DNA from: Phyllobacterium calauticae
GTDB lineage: Bacteria; Pseudomonadota; Alphaproteobacteria; Rhizobiales; Rhizobiaceae
NCBI RefSeq assembly: GCF_019991125.1
Contig: NZ_JAGENB010000002.1
Span: 946,672-1,010,671, forward strand
Reading direction: 5' to 3'
DNA length: 64,000 bases
The first letter of the stretch is position 1, and the number at the start of each line of letters is the position of its first letter. The notes beneath the pieces are model-generated. The model was given only the letters and a program-made list of their open reading frames with translations. It had not been told where the DNA came from and did no database searches. The position numbers and the translations under genes were made by a program. Below, piece by piece: positions 18,174 through 26,140 of this stretch.

Positions 18174-19415
18174 ATGGATACGAAGATCATTCGAAGCGGT
18201 TATGATGTCGAGGCGATCCGCCGCGATTTTCCCATCCTGTCGCGCGAAGTCTACGGCAAACCGCTGGTTTATCTCGACAACGGTGCCTCGGCGCAGAAAC
18301 CGCAGGCGGTGATCGACGCGATCACCCATACCTATTCGAACGAATATGCCAATGTGCATCGCGGCCTGCATTTCCTGTCGAACGCGGCCACCGATGCCTA
18401 TGAAAAGGCCCGCGAAAACGTTCGCCGTTTTCTGAACGCCGGTTCGGTCGATGAGATCGTCTTCACCAAATCGGCCACCGAGGCGATCAATACGGTTGCC
18501 TATGGCTATGGCATGCCGCATATCGGCGAGGGCGACGAGATCGTCCTGTCGATCATGGAGCACCATTCCAACATCGTTCCATGGCATTTCATCCGGGAAC
18601 GGCAGGGCGCCAAGCTGGTCTGGGTTCCGGTCGACGAGCAGGGCGCGTTCCATATCGAGGAATTCGAGGCACGGCTGACGGAGCGCACCAAGCTGGTAGC
18701 CATCACCCATATGTCGAATGTGCTGGGGACCGTGACGCCGATCAAGGACATCGTCCGCATTGCCCATGCGCGCGGCATTCCGGTTCTGGTTGATGGCAGC
18801 CAGGGCGCCGTGCATCTGCCAGTCGACGTGCAGGATCTCGGCTGCGACTGGTATATTTTCACCGGGCACAAGATTTACGGTCCATCCGGTATCGGTGTTC
18901 TTTATGGCCGCAAGGAAAAGCTGGAAGCGATGCGCCCGTTCCAGGGTGGCGGCGAGATGATCGAAGAGGTGACGGAGGATATCGTTACCTACAATCACCC
19001 GCCGCACCGTTTCGAAGCCGGGACACCGCCGATTGCGCAGGCCATCGGTCTCGGCGCTGCCATCGAATATGTTGAGAAGATCGGCCGCGCCGCCATTCTC
19101 GCGCATGAGGAAGATCTGCGTGATTACGCACATGAGCGGCTGCGTGAGATCAATTCCCTGCGCATTTTTGGCGATGCCAAGGGCAAGGGCGCGATTATCT
19201 CCTTCGAGCTCGAAGGTATTCATGCGCACGATGTGTCCATGGTGATCGACCGGGCGGGTGTTGCCGTGCGCGCGGGCACACATTGTGCCCAGCCGCTCTT
19301 GAAACGGTTCGGCGTAACGTCCACATGCCGTGCATCGTTTGCGATGTACAATACGAGAGACGAGATCGATGTTCTCGCCGATGCGCTGGAAAAGGCGCGG
19401 AAATTCTTTGGGTGA
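18174..19415 (+). CDS. sufS: Cysteine desulfurase SufS
   Basis: Group II cysteine desulfurase of about 413 residues that supplies persulfide sulfur to SufBCD. The PLP lysine is in FTGHKIYGPSG and the catalytic Cys in RAGTHCAQPLL, followed by the short group II C-terminal segment TSTCRASFAMYNTRDEID. Earlier motifs PLVYLDNGASAQKP and IMEHHSNIVPW are diagnostic. ATG 18174 (MDTKIIRSGYDVEAIRRDFP) is preferred; GTG 18135 in the same frame would add 13 residues. Its stop overlaps the next gene's ATG (ATGA). Confidence 0.95.
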   Translation: MDTKIIRSGYDVEAIRRDFPILSREVYGKPLVYLDNGASAQKPQAVIDAITHTYSNEYANVHRGLHFLSNAATDAYEKARENVRRFLNAGSVDEIVFTKSATEAINTVAYGYGMPHIGEGDEIVLSIMEHHSNIVPWHFIRERQGAKLVWVPVDEQGAFHIEEFEARLTERTKLVAITHMSNVLGTVTPIKDIVRIAHARGIPVLVDGSQGAVHLPVDVQDLGCDWYIFTGHKIYGPSGIGVLYGRKEKLEAMRPFQGGGEMIEEVTEDIVTYNHPPHRFEAGTPPIAQAIGLGAAIEYVEKIGRAAILAHEEDLRDYAHERLREINSLRIFGDAKGKGAIISFELEGIHAHDVSMVIDRAGVAVRAGTHCAQPLLKRFGVTSTCRASFAMYNTRDEIDVLADALEKARKFFG

Positions 19416-19828
19416 TGACCATGACCGACAAAGTCGAAACGCTGGAAAAAGACGAGACGCTGAAGCCGGATGCTTCCGCGGTGAGCGGCGCGGTTTCCGC
19501 TTCCGCCATTCCAGCCGATGAACTCGCCCGCATGACCGATGATATCATCGGCGCGCTGAAGACGGTCTATGATCCGGAAATTCCGGCGGATATCTATGAG
19601 CTTGGCCTCGTCTACAAGATCGACATTGAAGACGACCGCTCCGTCAAGATCGAGATGACCCTGACGGCGCCGGGCTGTCCGGTTGCCGGGGAAATGCCGG
19701 GCTGGGTGCAGGATGCGGTCAGCTCCGTCGAGGGCGTCAGCTTTGTCGATGTGTCCATGACTTTCGACCCACCGTGGACACCCGACCGCATGTCGGAAGA
19801 AGCGCAGGTCGCTGTCGGCTGGTACTGA
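19415..19828 (+). CDS. sufT: SUF-associated DUF59/MIP18 protein (SufT-like)
   Basis: A 137-residue protein with a disordered acidic N-terminus and a DUF59 (PaaD/MIP18) domain from about residue 35. The marks are DPEIPADIYELGLVY, the conserved Cys in TAPGCPVAGEMP, and the C-terminal FDPPWTPDRMSEEA. Such proteins assist Fe-S cluster maturation or carriage. The ATG at 19415 overlaps the sufS stop; ATG 19421 is a close alternative. Translational coupling to sufS supports a shared role. The symbol follows common usage for DUF59 proteins in suf operons. Confidence 0.88.
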   Translation: MTMTDKVETLEKDETLKPDASAVSGAVSASAIPADELARMTDDIIGALKTVYDPEIPADIYELGLVYKIDIEDDRSVKIEMTLTAPGCPVAGEMPGWVQDAVSSVEGVSFVDVSMTFDPPWTPDRMSEEAQVAVGWY

Positions 19829-19972
19829 TCTGTTCCGGGTGCATTGCGCTTTCGGCTGATATCTTCTCCTAATGTCTAATTGTCAGATACGTCGCGGCTC
19901 GTCACTGTGGGGTGTCCCATGCCGCAGCGCGTGGGCCGCCGATTAACGGTACAGCCCCTCAGGAGGTCCGCG

Positions 19973-20227
19973 ATGAGTGCTTTCTGGATCGTGCGCCTCG
20001 GTATGGCAGGTGTGATCTTCTTTGCGCTCAAAGCCGCGTGGCATTGGCAGGCATCGACTGTCGTTTTGACGCGAGCGGATATTGCCGGGCTGCTTGACGC
20101 CCGGTCGGCCATGGGTGTCGTTGCCGAGTCCGCGCTGGAACAGGCGCGGCAGAACGCCCGGGGTTCCAGGGCGGCTGCTTGGGCGGGCGTGCTGGCCGCC
20201 ATCGTCGGCATCGCCAGCTGGTTTTGA
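19973..20227 (+). CDS. Small membrane protein of unknown function
   Basis: An 84-residue protein inserted between sufT and sufA. It has an N-terminal hydrophobic segment (FWIVRLGMAGVIFFALKAAW), a polar middle (about 30-60), and a second hydrophobic segment at the very C-terminus (AGVLAAIVGIASWF), so it may be a two-helix hairpin. ATG 19973 is backed by a strong AGGAGG seven bases upstream; the longer frame from 19880 has no support. The stop is seven bases from the stop of the convergent gene. I do not recognise the family. Confidence 0.6.
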   Translation: MSAFWIVRLGMAGVIFFALKAAWHWQASTVVLTRADIAGLLDARSAMGVVAESALEQARQNARGSRAAAWAGVLAAIVGIASWF

Positions 20228-20234
20228 AGCGCCC

Positions 20235-20840
20235 TCAGGGCGCTTCGCAGCCTTCCGGAACGCTTTGATCCAGCGGCTTTTCGAATTTCTGCAACGTGCC
20301 GTCGAGAATGGACAAGGGAACAAAGGGAACGCCCTGGATGGCGGCATTCGCCAGCCGGAGGCGGTAGCAACCGTTGTAGACGGTGTGTTTCCCGTCCTTC
20401 TGCGTCGATTCGATCGCCAGAGGCAGGCTCCAATAGGTGGAACCCGCCGCGCCCTCGCTTTCGGATTTGCCAAGGCGCAATTCCACCGAGACGGTGTTCT
20501 CGTACCCGGCCTGGAACTGCGGAAACGGCTGGCTATGGCCTTCCTCGGCATAGTAGCTGTAGGCGCGCGCATATTCCTGGCGATTGATGGCATTGTAATA
20601 GGATTTGACCAGTTGCTCCGGCGTGCTGCGGTCGTCGAGATAGTCCGGTACGGACTGATTGGGCGCTTCAGCCGTTTCCTTGGGGGCAGGTGCTTCCGGG
20701 GTGGCCTCGGCGGGCGCCGCTGCGGGCTTCGTTCCGGTTTCCTGCTTCGGCTCGGGCTTCTTGGTCTCCTGAGCAAGTGCAGGCGTCAGGTTCAGCGCCA
20801 TACCGGCAAGGCTGGTGAGAATGAGATGGCGGTAATTCAT
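20235..20840 (-). CDS. Secreted protein with Pro/Ala-rich linker, unknown function
   Basis: A 201-residue protein with a signal peptide (MNYRHLILTSLAGMALNLTPALA, predicted cleavage after ALA-QE). A low-complexity Pro/Ala/Glu/Lys linker runs to about residue 62, followed by a folded domain with TPEQLVKSYYNAINRQEYARAY, which resembles the start of NTF2/SnoaL-like folds. Two Cys in the C-terminal part (NGCYRL and EGCEAP) could form a disulfide in the periplasm. It lies on the opposite strand within the suf region and splits sufA from the rest. Function not known. Confidence 0.7.
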   Translation of the reverse strand: MNYRHLILTSLAGMALNLTPALAQETKKPEPKQETGTKPAAAPAEATPEAPAPKETAEAPNQSVPDYLDDRSTPEQLVKSYYNAINRQEYARAYSYYAEEGHSQPFPQFQAGYENTVSVELRLGKSESEGAAGSTYWSLPLAIESTQKDGKHTVYNGCYRLRLANAAIQGVPFVPLSILDGTLQKFEKPLDQSVPEGCEAP

Positions 20841-20965
20841 GATTTCTGCCTTCTGCGTGCGGGTTTTTGGGACGGGACGAGTTTGAACACTTGCGGTGAC
20901 GGTTGTGTAACACTAACTATGGTACAGACGGATCATTACACGATCCGAACCAAGAGAGATGAGAA

Positions 20966-21340
20966 ATGGGTCGTTTTTCTGTCATGACGTTGACTGACGC
21001 TGCCGCTGCCCGCGTAAGCGAGATCGTGGCGACGCGCGAGAATGCGCTCGGCATTCGCGTCGGCATCAAGAAGGGCGGCTGCGCCGGCATGGAATATACC
21101 ATCGACCTCGTCACCGAGGCCAAGCTTGGCGACGATATCGTTGAAAAGGAAGGCTCCAAGGTCTTCGTTGCGCCGGAAGCGGTGCTGTATCTCCTGGGAA
21201 CGCAGATGGACTTTGAGGTCACGACCCTGCGCACGGGCTTTGTCTTCAACAATCCCAACCAGACGTCCGCCTGCGGCTGCGGTGAGTCGGTCGAACTGAC
21301 ACCGGCCAAGCCGGAAGCCCTGGCACCTGCCGCTTCCTGA
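20966..21340 (+). CDS. sufA: A-type Fe-S carrier SufA/HesB family
   Basis: A 124-residue A-type carrier that receives Fe-S clusters from SufBCD and delivers them to apo-proteins. The three conserved cysteines are present: Cys in KKGGCAGMEY and the pair in SACGCGESV near the C-terminus. GAGATGAGAA before ATG 20966 is the ribosome site. It is separated from the main suf operon by one small gene and one opposite-strand gene, so it likely has its own promoter in the 125 bases before it. The C-terminal Pro/Ala tail is unremarkable. Confidence 0.94.
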   Translation: MGRFSVMTLTDAAAARVSEIVATRENALGIRVGIKKGGCAGMEYTIDLVTEAKLGDDIVEKEGSKVFVAPEAVLYLLGTQMDFEVTTLRTGFVFNNPNQTSACGCGESVELTPAKPEALAPAAS

Positions 21341-21419
21341 TTTTTCAGAATTCGCTATCCGGGACGGACGGAACGCTTTTTGGGCGTGACGTATTCCTGC
21401 GCGCCTGCAATAATCGGGC

Positions 21420-21743
21420 ATGGACAATGACGCGATTCACGATCTGTTTTCCGGGCTGGGGCCTGTCACCATCAAACGCATGTTTGGCGGCAAGGGCATC
21501 TATCACAATGGCCTGATCATTGCGCTTGAGGTGGCCGACGAAATCCTGCTCAAGGCCGATGCGATTTCCGCGCCGGATTTCGAGGCGGCAGGCTGCCGAC
21601 GCTGGAATTATGAAGGCAAGTCGAAGATCGTCAACATGCCGTATTGGTCCGTTCCTGCTGATGCGTTCGATGACCCTGACATTATGACCGAATGGGCGCG
21701 CAGGGCCTACGAGGCCTCGCTGCGCGTGGCAAGGCAGGCATAG
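21420..21743 (+). CDS. TfoX/Sxy N-terminal domain protein
   Basis: A 107-residue single-domain protein. VTIKRMFGGKGIYHNG and the later AAGCRRWNYEGKSKIVNMPYW pattern match the TfoX N-terminal domain. In gammaproteobacteria TfoX/Sxy controls competence together with CRP, but stand-alone N-domain proteins in alphaproteobacteria have no clear role and should not be read as competence regulators. It is convergent with the Nudix gene, 37 bases apart. Confidence 0.85.
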   Translation: MDNDAIHDLFSGLGPVTIKRMFGGKGIYHNGLIIALEVADEILLKADAISAPDFEAAGCRRWNYEGKSKIVNMPYWSVPADAFDDPDIMTEWARRAYEASLRVARQA

Positions 21744-21780
21744 ACGTCGAGAACCGCGCTGTCGGGCTTCCACGGGCCTG

Positions 21781-22182
21781 TCAGGCCATTTGACGGATCA
21801 GGTCCAGGGCATGAACGGTGGGGAGTGTCAGTCTGTCCGGCAGCTTATCGAGTGGAAACCAGTCGATACCGCCGTGCTTGTCCGGTTCAAGCAGCTGCAT
21901 TTCGCCGGAAAAGCTTTCCGCTTGAAACAGAACGCCGAACCAATGCTGCTTTTCATCATGAAAAAGCTGTTCGCTGAGGCCCAGCAATTTGATGTCGCCG
22001 GCTTCCAGCCCGGTTTCCTCCAGCGCCTCGCGCCGGATCGCCTGTTCGGCGGTTTCCAGAAAGTCGATCTTGCCGCCGGGAATGCCCCAGGCGCCGGTCT
22101 CCGGGCTTTTCTTGCGCTGTAACAAGAGGATGTGGCCGTCTCTTATGAAAACGATTCCGCATCCGACGCCCGGCGAATCCAC
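21781..22182 (-). CDS. Nudix hydrolase
   Basis: A 133-residue Nudix protein that would cleave nucleoside diphosphate-linked substrates with divalent metal. The Nudix box is complete from GKIDFLETAEQAIRR to EALEETGL (about residues 37-59; metal-binding REALEE). The N-terminal strand GCGIVFIRDGHILLLQR and the C-terminal WFPLDKLPDRL are typical. The substrate is not predictable. The start is GTG 22182, nine bases after the helicase stop, so the two are probably one transcript. Confidence 0.9.
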   Translation of the reverse strand: MDSPGVGCGIVFIRDGHILLLQRKKSPETGAWGIPGGKIDFLETAEQAIRREALEETGLEAGDIKLLGLSEQLFHDEKQHWFGVLFQAESFSGEMQLLEPDKHGGIDWFPLDKLPDRLTLPTVHALDLIRQMA

Positions 22183-22191
22183 ACCAAAACC

Positions 22192-23721
22192 TCAGATTTT
22201 CGTGTCGATCAGCATGAAGGCAGGAATATCATCGCCAAAGCCGACCGGCGACGGTTCATTGTCGCCCCGGTCGCGGCGGTATTCGCGCTCACGTTCGCGC
22301 CGTGGTTGTTCCTGCTGAGCGGCAGGGCGGGCGCGGCGCTGTTCATTGTCAGCCTTGATTGCAGCCTTTTGCGGCTTCTCGGCCGTCTTCTTGACGGGCG
22401 CTTCGGCGACAACCGGCTGTTCGCCGGTTTCCTTGGCGCGCTCGGCGGCGGCAATGATGTCGATTTCCGACTGCGGGCGTTCGCGCTCGCGGCCGTCATT
22501 GCGCGGCTTGCGCTTGCTTTCGCTCTTGCCGCGGGCACTACGGCCACGGCGCGGCGCTTCGTCGGTTTCTTCCGAAACGGGCAGGGTGGTGAGATCGCCG
22601 TCATACCAGTTGATGTCTTCGCCGATCAGTTTTTCGATGGAGGCGAGATGTTTGACATCGGATGGCGTGACCAGCGTGAAAGCCTTGCCCGAGCGTCCGG
22701 CGCGGCCCGTGCGGCCAATGCGGTGGACATAATCTTCCGAATGGATCGGCACGTCGAAATTGAAGACGTGGCTGACGTCGGGAATATCGAGACCGCGGGC
22801 AGCCACATCGGAGGCAACGAGGATCTTGAGCTTGCCGTCCTTGAAATTGGCCAGCATCGTCGTGCGGGCGCGCTGATCCATATCGCCGTGCAGGGCACCG
22901 GCATCGAATTCATGCTTGACCAGCGAGCGGAACAGCTCCGAAACATCCTTTTTGCGGTTGCAGAAGATGATCGCGTTCTTCAGGCCATCCTCTTCGGCGC
23001 GGATGAGATCGCGCAGCTTGGCGCGCTTTTCCCAATCCTTCTTGCCCGATTTGACCAGCTGCTGTTCGACGGTCTTGGCCGTCGTCGCCGCCTTGGCGAC
23101 TTCAACACGCACCGGCGCATGCAGGAACTGTTCGGTCAGCTTGGTGATCTCAGGCGGCATGGTGGCCGAGAAGAACAGTGTCTGGCGGGTAAAGGGGATC
23201 AGTTTGCAGATGCGCTCGATATCGGGGATGAAGCCCATGTCGAGCATGCGGTCGGCTTCGTCGATGACGAGAATGTCGACGCCGGTCAGGAGCAGCTTGC
23301 CGCGCTCGAAATGATCGAGCAGGCGGCCGGGCGTGGCGATCAGGACGTCGGCACCGCGTTCCAGCTTACGCAGCTGGTCGTCAAACGAGACGCCGCCGAT
23401 CAGCAGCGCAACGTTGAGGCGATGGTTCTTGCCGTATTTGACGAAGTTTTCCTCGACCTGCGCCGCGAGTTCGCGTGTCGGCTCCAGAATGAGCGTACGC
23501 GGCATGCGGGCACGGGCGCGGCCCTGTTCCAGCAGCGTCAGCATCGGCAGCACGAAGGAGGCTGTCTTGCCGGTCCCTGTCTGGGCAATGCCGAGCACGT
23601 CCTTGCGCTGCAGCGCATGCGGGATGGCGCCTGCCTGGATCGGAGTGGGGATTGTGTATCCTGCTGCTTCGACAGCGTCGAGCACTTTCGGCGAAAGGCC
23701 CAGATCAGCGAACGTGGTCAA
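22192..23721 (-). CDS. DEAD-box RNA helicase, RhlE-like
   Basis: A 509-residue ATP-dependent RNA helicase for RNA remodelling, ribosome assembly or decay. The motifs are in order: Q motif (FADLGLSPKVLDAV, then PTPIQ), Walker A AQTGTGKT, PTRELA, TPGR, DEADRMLDMGF, SAT, and HRIGRTGRAGR. After about residue 370 the protein has a long basic, Arg/Lys/Glu-rich tail, as in RhlE. The start is TTG at 23721 with no clear Shine-Dalgarno sequence; an in-frame stop just upstream leaves no better choice. The Nudix gene follows in the same direction. Confidence 0.93.
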   Translation of the reverse strand: MTTFADLGLSPKVLDAVEAAGYTIPTPIQAGAIPHALQRKDVLGIAQTGTGKTASFVLPMLTLLEQGRARARMPRTLILEPTRELAAQVEENFVKYGKNHRLNVALLIGGVSFDDQLRKLERGADVLIATPGRLLDHFERGKLLLTGVDILVIDEADRMLDMGFIPDIERICKLIPFTRQTLFFSATMPPEITKLTEQFLHAPVRVEVAKAATTAKTVEQQLVKSGKKDWEKRAKLRDLIRAEEDGLKNAIIFCNRKKDVSELFRSLVKHEFDAGALHGDMDQRARTTMLANFKDGKLKILVASDVAARGLDIPDVSHVFNFDVPIHSEDYVHRIGRTGRAGRSGKAFTLVTPSDVKHLASIEKLIGEDINWYDGDLTTLPVSEETDEAPRRGRSARGKSESKRKPRNDGRERERPQSEIDIIAAAERAKETGEQPVVAEAPVKKTAEKPQKAAIKADNEQRRARPAAQQEQPRREREREYRRDRGDNEPSPVGFGDDIPAFMLIDTKI

Positions 23722-23910
23722 TGGAGGTTTAACTTTCTATCTGCAGTCGATGCCGCACATGTCCGTCATTTTTGCCAATGGAATGGGTGCTTTGTATTGC
23801 ACATTGTCTTGCAGGAATGGCGTTAGGGCTCATGCCAGCAAAAGTCAACTCTCGCGTCCCGTGAGATTTAAGAGTCTGTTACAATTGTGCATCACTTTAA
23901 TCTAATGTTG

Positions 23911-24684
23911 TCAATAAAGGAACTGTTCTTTGAGAATTCGTTCATTCCACGAATGGTTCTTGTCGAACAAGATGGTTGCGCGCAGTTGTGAGGCTTCTTC
24001 GATGGTGACCGAAAGAACCGACTTCACTTCCGTGTGATCGGCGACCGCATTGACCGGCCGCTTCTCCGGCTCGAGGATATCAAGCCGCACCGTGACCTTG
24101 TTCGACAGCAGCGCACCGCGCCAGCGGCGCGGGCGGAAGGGTGAGACCGGGGTGAGGGCCAGCAAACGGGCATCGAGCGGCAGGATCGGCCCTTGCGCCG
24201 AGAGATTGTAGGCGGTTGAACCAGCGGGTGTTGCCACCATCACGCCATCGCAGATCAGTTCCTCCAGGCGAACCTGGTCGTCGACGGTGATCCTGATCTT
24301 CGCGGCCTGATAGGACTGGCGCAGCAGATAGACATCGTTGAGCGCAAAGGAGGTCACGGTGCCTTCCTCCAGCGATTCCGCCACCATCTTGAGCGGGCGG
24401 ATGGTTTCGGCCTGCGCCGCCTCCACACGTTCCTTCAGGCCGGTCTCGCTGTACTCGTTCATGAGAAACCCGACGGAGCCGCGATTCATGCCATAGGTCA
24501 TCTTGCCCTGGTTCATGTGGTTCTGCAGCGTCTGGAGCATGAAGCCATCGCCGCCGAGCGCAATGATGACGTCGGCATCCTTGGGGGCCGTCTGCCCGTA
24601 GACATTGACGAGAGACGCCATGGCCTCGTCGGATTCCGGTGTTCCGGAGGAAAGAAAAGCAAAGGTTTCAATATTCCGGGTCAT
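23911..24684 (-). CDS. nadK: NAD kinase
   Basis: A protein of about 257 residues that phosphorylates NAD to NADP in the cytoplasm. The catalytic GGDG motif is in IIALGGDGFMLQTL, NE/NR in GMNRGSVGFLMN, and the NAD-binding TPAGSTAYNLSAQGPIL is intact. ATG 24684 (MTRNIETFAFLSSG) starts at the first beta strand of the fold; the frame is open up to 24729 but those 15 residues are not family-like. It stands alone between the helicase and tRNA-Thr. Confidence 0.93.
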   Translation of the reverse strand: MTRNIETFAFLSSGTPESDEAMASLVNVYGQTAPKDADVIIALGGDGFMLQTLQNHMNQGKMTYGMNRGSVGFLMNEYSETGLKERVEAAQAETIRPLKMVAESLEEGTVTSFALNDVYLLRQSYQAAKIRITVDDQVRLEELICDGVMVATPAGSTAYNLSAQGPILPLDARLLALTPVSPFRPRRWRGALLSNKVTVRLDILEPEKRPVNAVADHTEVKSVLSVTIEEASQLRATILFDKNHSWNERILKEQFLY

Positions 24685-24839
24685 GGCTGCCTGCGTGTCC
24701 GAGCATGTCGAGGATGTATCGCCTAGCACGGCGCGCTTGATCTGGCAAAACGCGGTGCAGGTAAAAAAACCGGAAAAAATGCGCCAAGTGCTGTTTTTTC
24801 ATTTTACATCGGGGAGGTTTATGCTAATCGGACGCCGCT

Positions 24840-24915
24840 GCCCTTGTAGCTCAGTTGGTAGAGCATCTGATTTGTAATCAGAGGGTCGGGAGTTCGAGTC
24901 TCTCCGGGGGCACCA
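24840..24915 (+). tRNA. tRNA-Thr (anticodon TGT)
   Basis: Complete cloverleaf of 76 bases including encoded CCA. Acceptor GCCCTTG pairs with CGGGGGC (G-T wobbles). The D arm is AGCTCAGTTGGTAGAGC, the anticodon loop TTTGTAA gives TGT at positions 34-36, and the T arm has GTTCGAGTC. It reads ACA codons (and ACG by wobble). Confidence 0.96.
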
Positions 24916-25028
24916 CCTGTTTTTGCTTCATTTTCAAGTGGTTGTTTGTCCAGCATCTTTTTCAAGGTGCGGGGCCGGGATGTGAAGTGCGGGTCGAAGC
25001 GTTCTCCATCCGATCCGCGCCATAGGCC

Positions 25029-25415
25029 TTATCCCCGCCAATGGCTGTACGCGAACGCTCCAAGAGCCAGCGCAGCCAGAGCCCAAACCAGCAGAATGAA
25101 TGCGAGGCCCGCCTTGCTCGTGGGGCGATCGGATCGCTCGTCGGCGGCGTGGCGGAATTCCTGCATCAACGGCGCCGGTATGAGTTTTATCGCCAGCAGG
25201 ATACCGGCAGGGACAATCAAGAGATCATCCAGATATCCCACGACCGGGATGAAGTCGGGTATGAGATCGATCGGCGATAGGGCATAGGCCGCCACGAAAC
25301 CCGCAATGACCTTTGCCAGCGTTGGTGTTCGCGGATCGCGCGCCGCGATCCAAAGCGCCACGACATCGCGCTTTATCCGCCGCGCCCATTGTTTGATATC
25401 CGTTGTCCAGGCCAT
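25029..25415 (-). CDS. YkvA family membrane protein (DUF1232)
   Basis: A 128-residue protein with the DUF1232 core: AKVIAGFVAAYALSPIDLIP followed by DFIPVVGYLDDLLIV (about 35-70). Hydrophobic segments at about 38-52, 63-80 and 105-123 suggest membrane attachment. The function of this widespread family is not established. ATG 25415 (MAWTTDIKQWARR) is preferred over an in-frame TTG at 25430. It is flanked by tRNA-Thr and a small zinc-ribbon gene on the same strand. Confidence 0.85.
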   Translation of the reverse strand: MAWTTDIKQWARRIKRDVVALWIAARDPRTPTLAKVIAGFVAAYALSPIDLIPDFIPVVGYLDDLLIVPAGILLAIKLIPAPLMQEFRHAADERSDRPTSKAGLAFILLVWALAALALGAFAYSHWRG

Positions 25416-25497
25416 CAGAGCAATTAGCAACGAATTTCAATCAATAGCTAGTCCATTTTGGCCATTCGCGGCATGGCCCGAGCAGAAGCGCAGATCA

Positions 25498-25701
25498 TCA
25501 GATGGTGGTTCGACGCTTCGAGCTGCGATGCAATGCGGCAGCGACCAAACTGGGATCAAGTGAAACGTTGATCACCGTATCGCAATGCGGGCAGACAAAC
25601 ATCCCGCCGCGCAAATGCTTCGTGCCATCCACCAAATCAACCTGTTGAACAGTGATGGATGTCAGTTCGTGCGCGCACTTTGGGCATTTCCCGCTCGTCA
25701 T
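25498..25701 (-). CDS. Small zinc-ribbon protein
   Basis: A 67-residue protein with two CxxC pairs, CPKC near the N-terminus and CPHC about 33 residues later, which should bind one zinc ion. The rest has no recognisable domain. ATG 25701 (MTSGKCPKCAHEL) follows GGAAGAG at a suitable distance; a start at 25734 in the same frame is less likely. The role is unknown; such ribbons usually bind nucleic acid or protein. Confidence 0.6.
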   Translation of the reverse strand: MTSGKCPKCAHELTSITVQQVDLVDGTKHLRGGMFVCPHCDTVINVSLDPSLVAAALHRSSKRRTTI

Positions 25702-25960
25702 TCGCTCTTCCCGTCTTTGGACGGATTTTGACACAACTCTGGCAAAAGCAAACCTATCCGATGAGGTGAAGACCTACATCGTTCAGGCACTGGCGGGCGA
25801 TGCCGACTCCGGTCTGGCGCCTAAGTGGAAAACGACGTCTGAAGAGACCCTTGCATCCCCAAATTCCTTCCGGGGATCTGAAAGCCTGCTGCGGTGTGTT
25901 GGCACAGCACAGATCGCCGTGATGGGGCTTTTCGACAAGCCGTAACCGAGAGAACGCCGG

Positions 25961-26140
25961 GTGGATCGAACAGCACGTCTGCGGTCGTTGATTGATGTCG
26001 ATGGACAAGGGCTTGAGATCGGCCCGAGCTACAATCCGCTGCTGCCGAAGTTTCGCGCAGGAGGGCTATCAGCCGTTTCTTTTCGCAACAATGACTGTTT
26101 AGCCGGGAAAGCTGTCATCGATCCGTGCTTACAGGAGTGA
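25961..26140 (+). pseudogene. N-terminal fragment of a SAM-dependent methyltransferase
   Basis: An open stretch of 59 codons from GTG 25961 to TGA 26140. Its first part, RLRSLIDVDGQGLEIGPSYN followed by PLLPK, is a good match in style to the motif I region of class I methyltransferases (LEIGxxxNP). After FRAGGL the sequence loses all resemblance, and no downstream motif II-IV exists before the Nramp gene, whose 3' end it overlaps by 12 bases. I read it as a decayed or truncated gene. The 259 bases before it (25702-25960) hold nothing I can identify. Confidence 0.5.

Noticed and set aside
16974..19283. 769-codon minus-strand frame across sufD and sufS
   Set aside because: Shadow of two well-identified genes on the plus strand; it spans their boundary and has no motifs.
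25652..25945. 97-codon plus-strand frame between the zinc-ribbon gene and the methyltransferase fragment
   Set aside because: Partly antisense to the zinc-ribbon gene; the remainder (SDEVKTYIVQALAGD) has no ribosome site or recognisable similarity.
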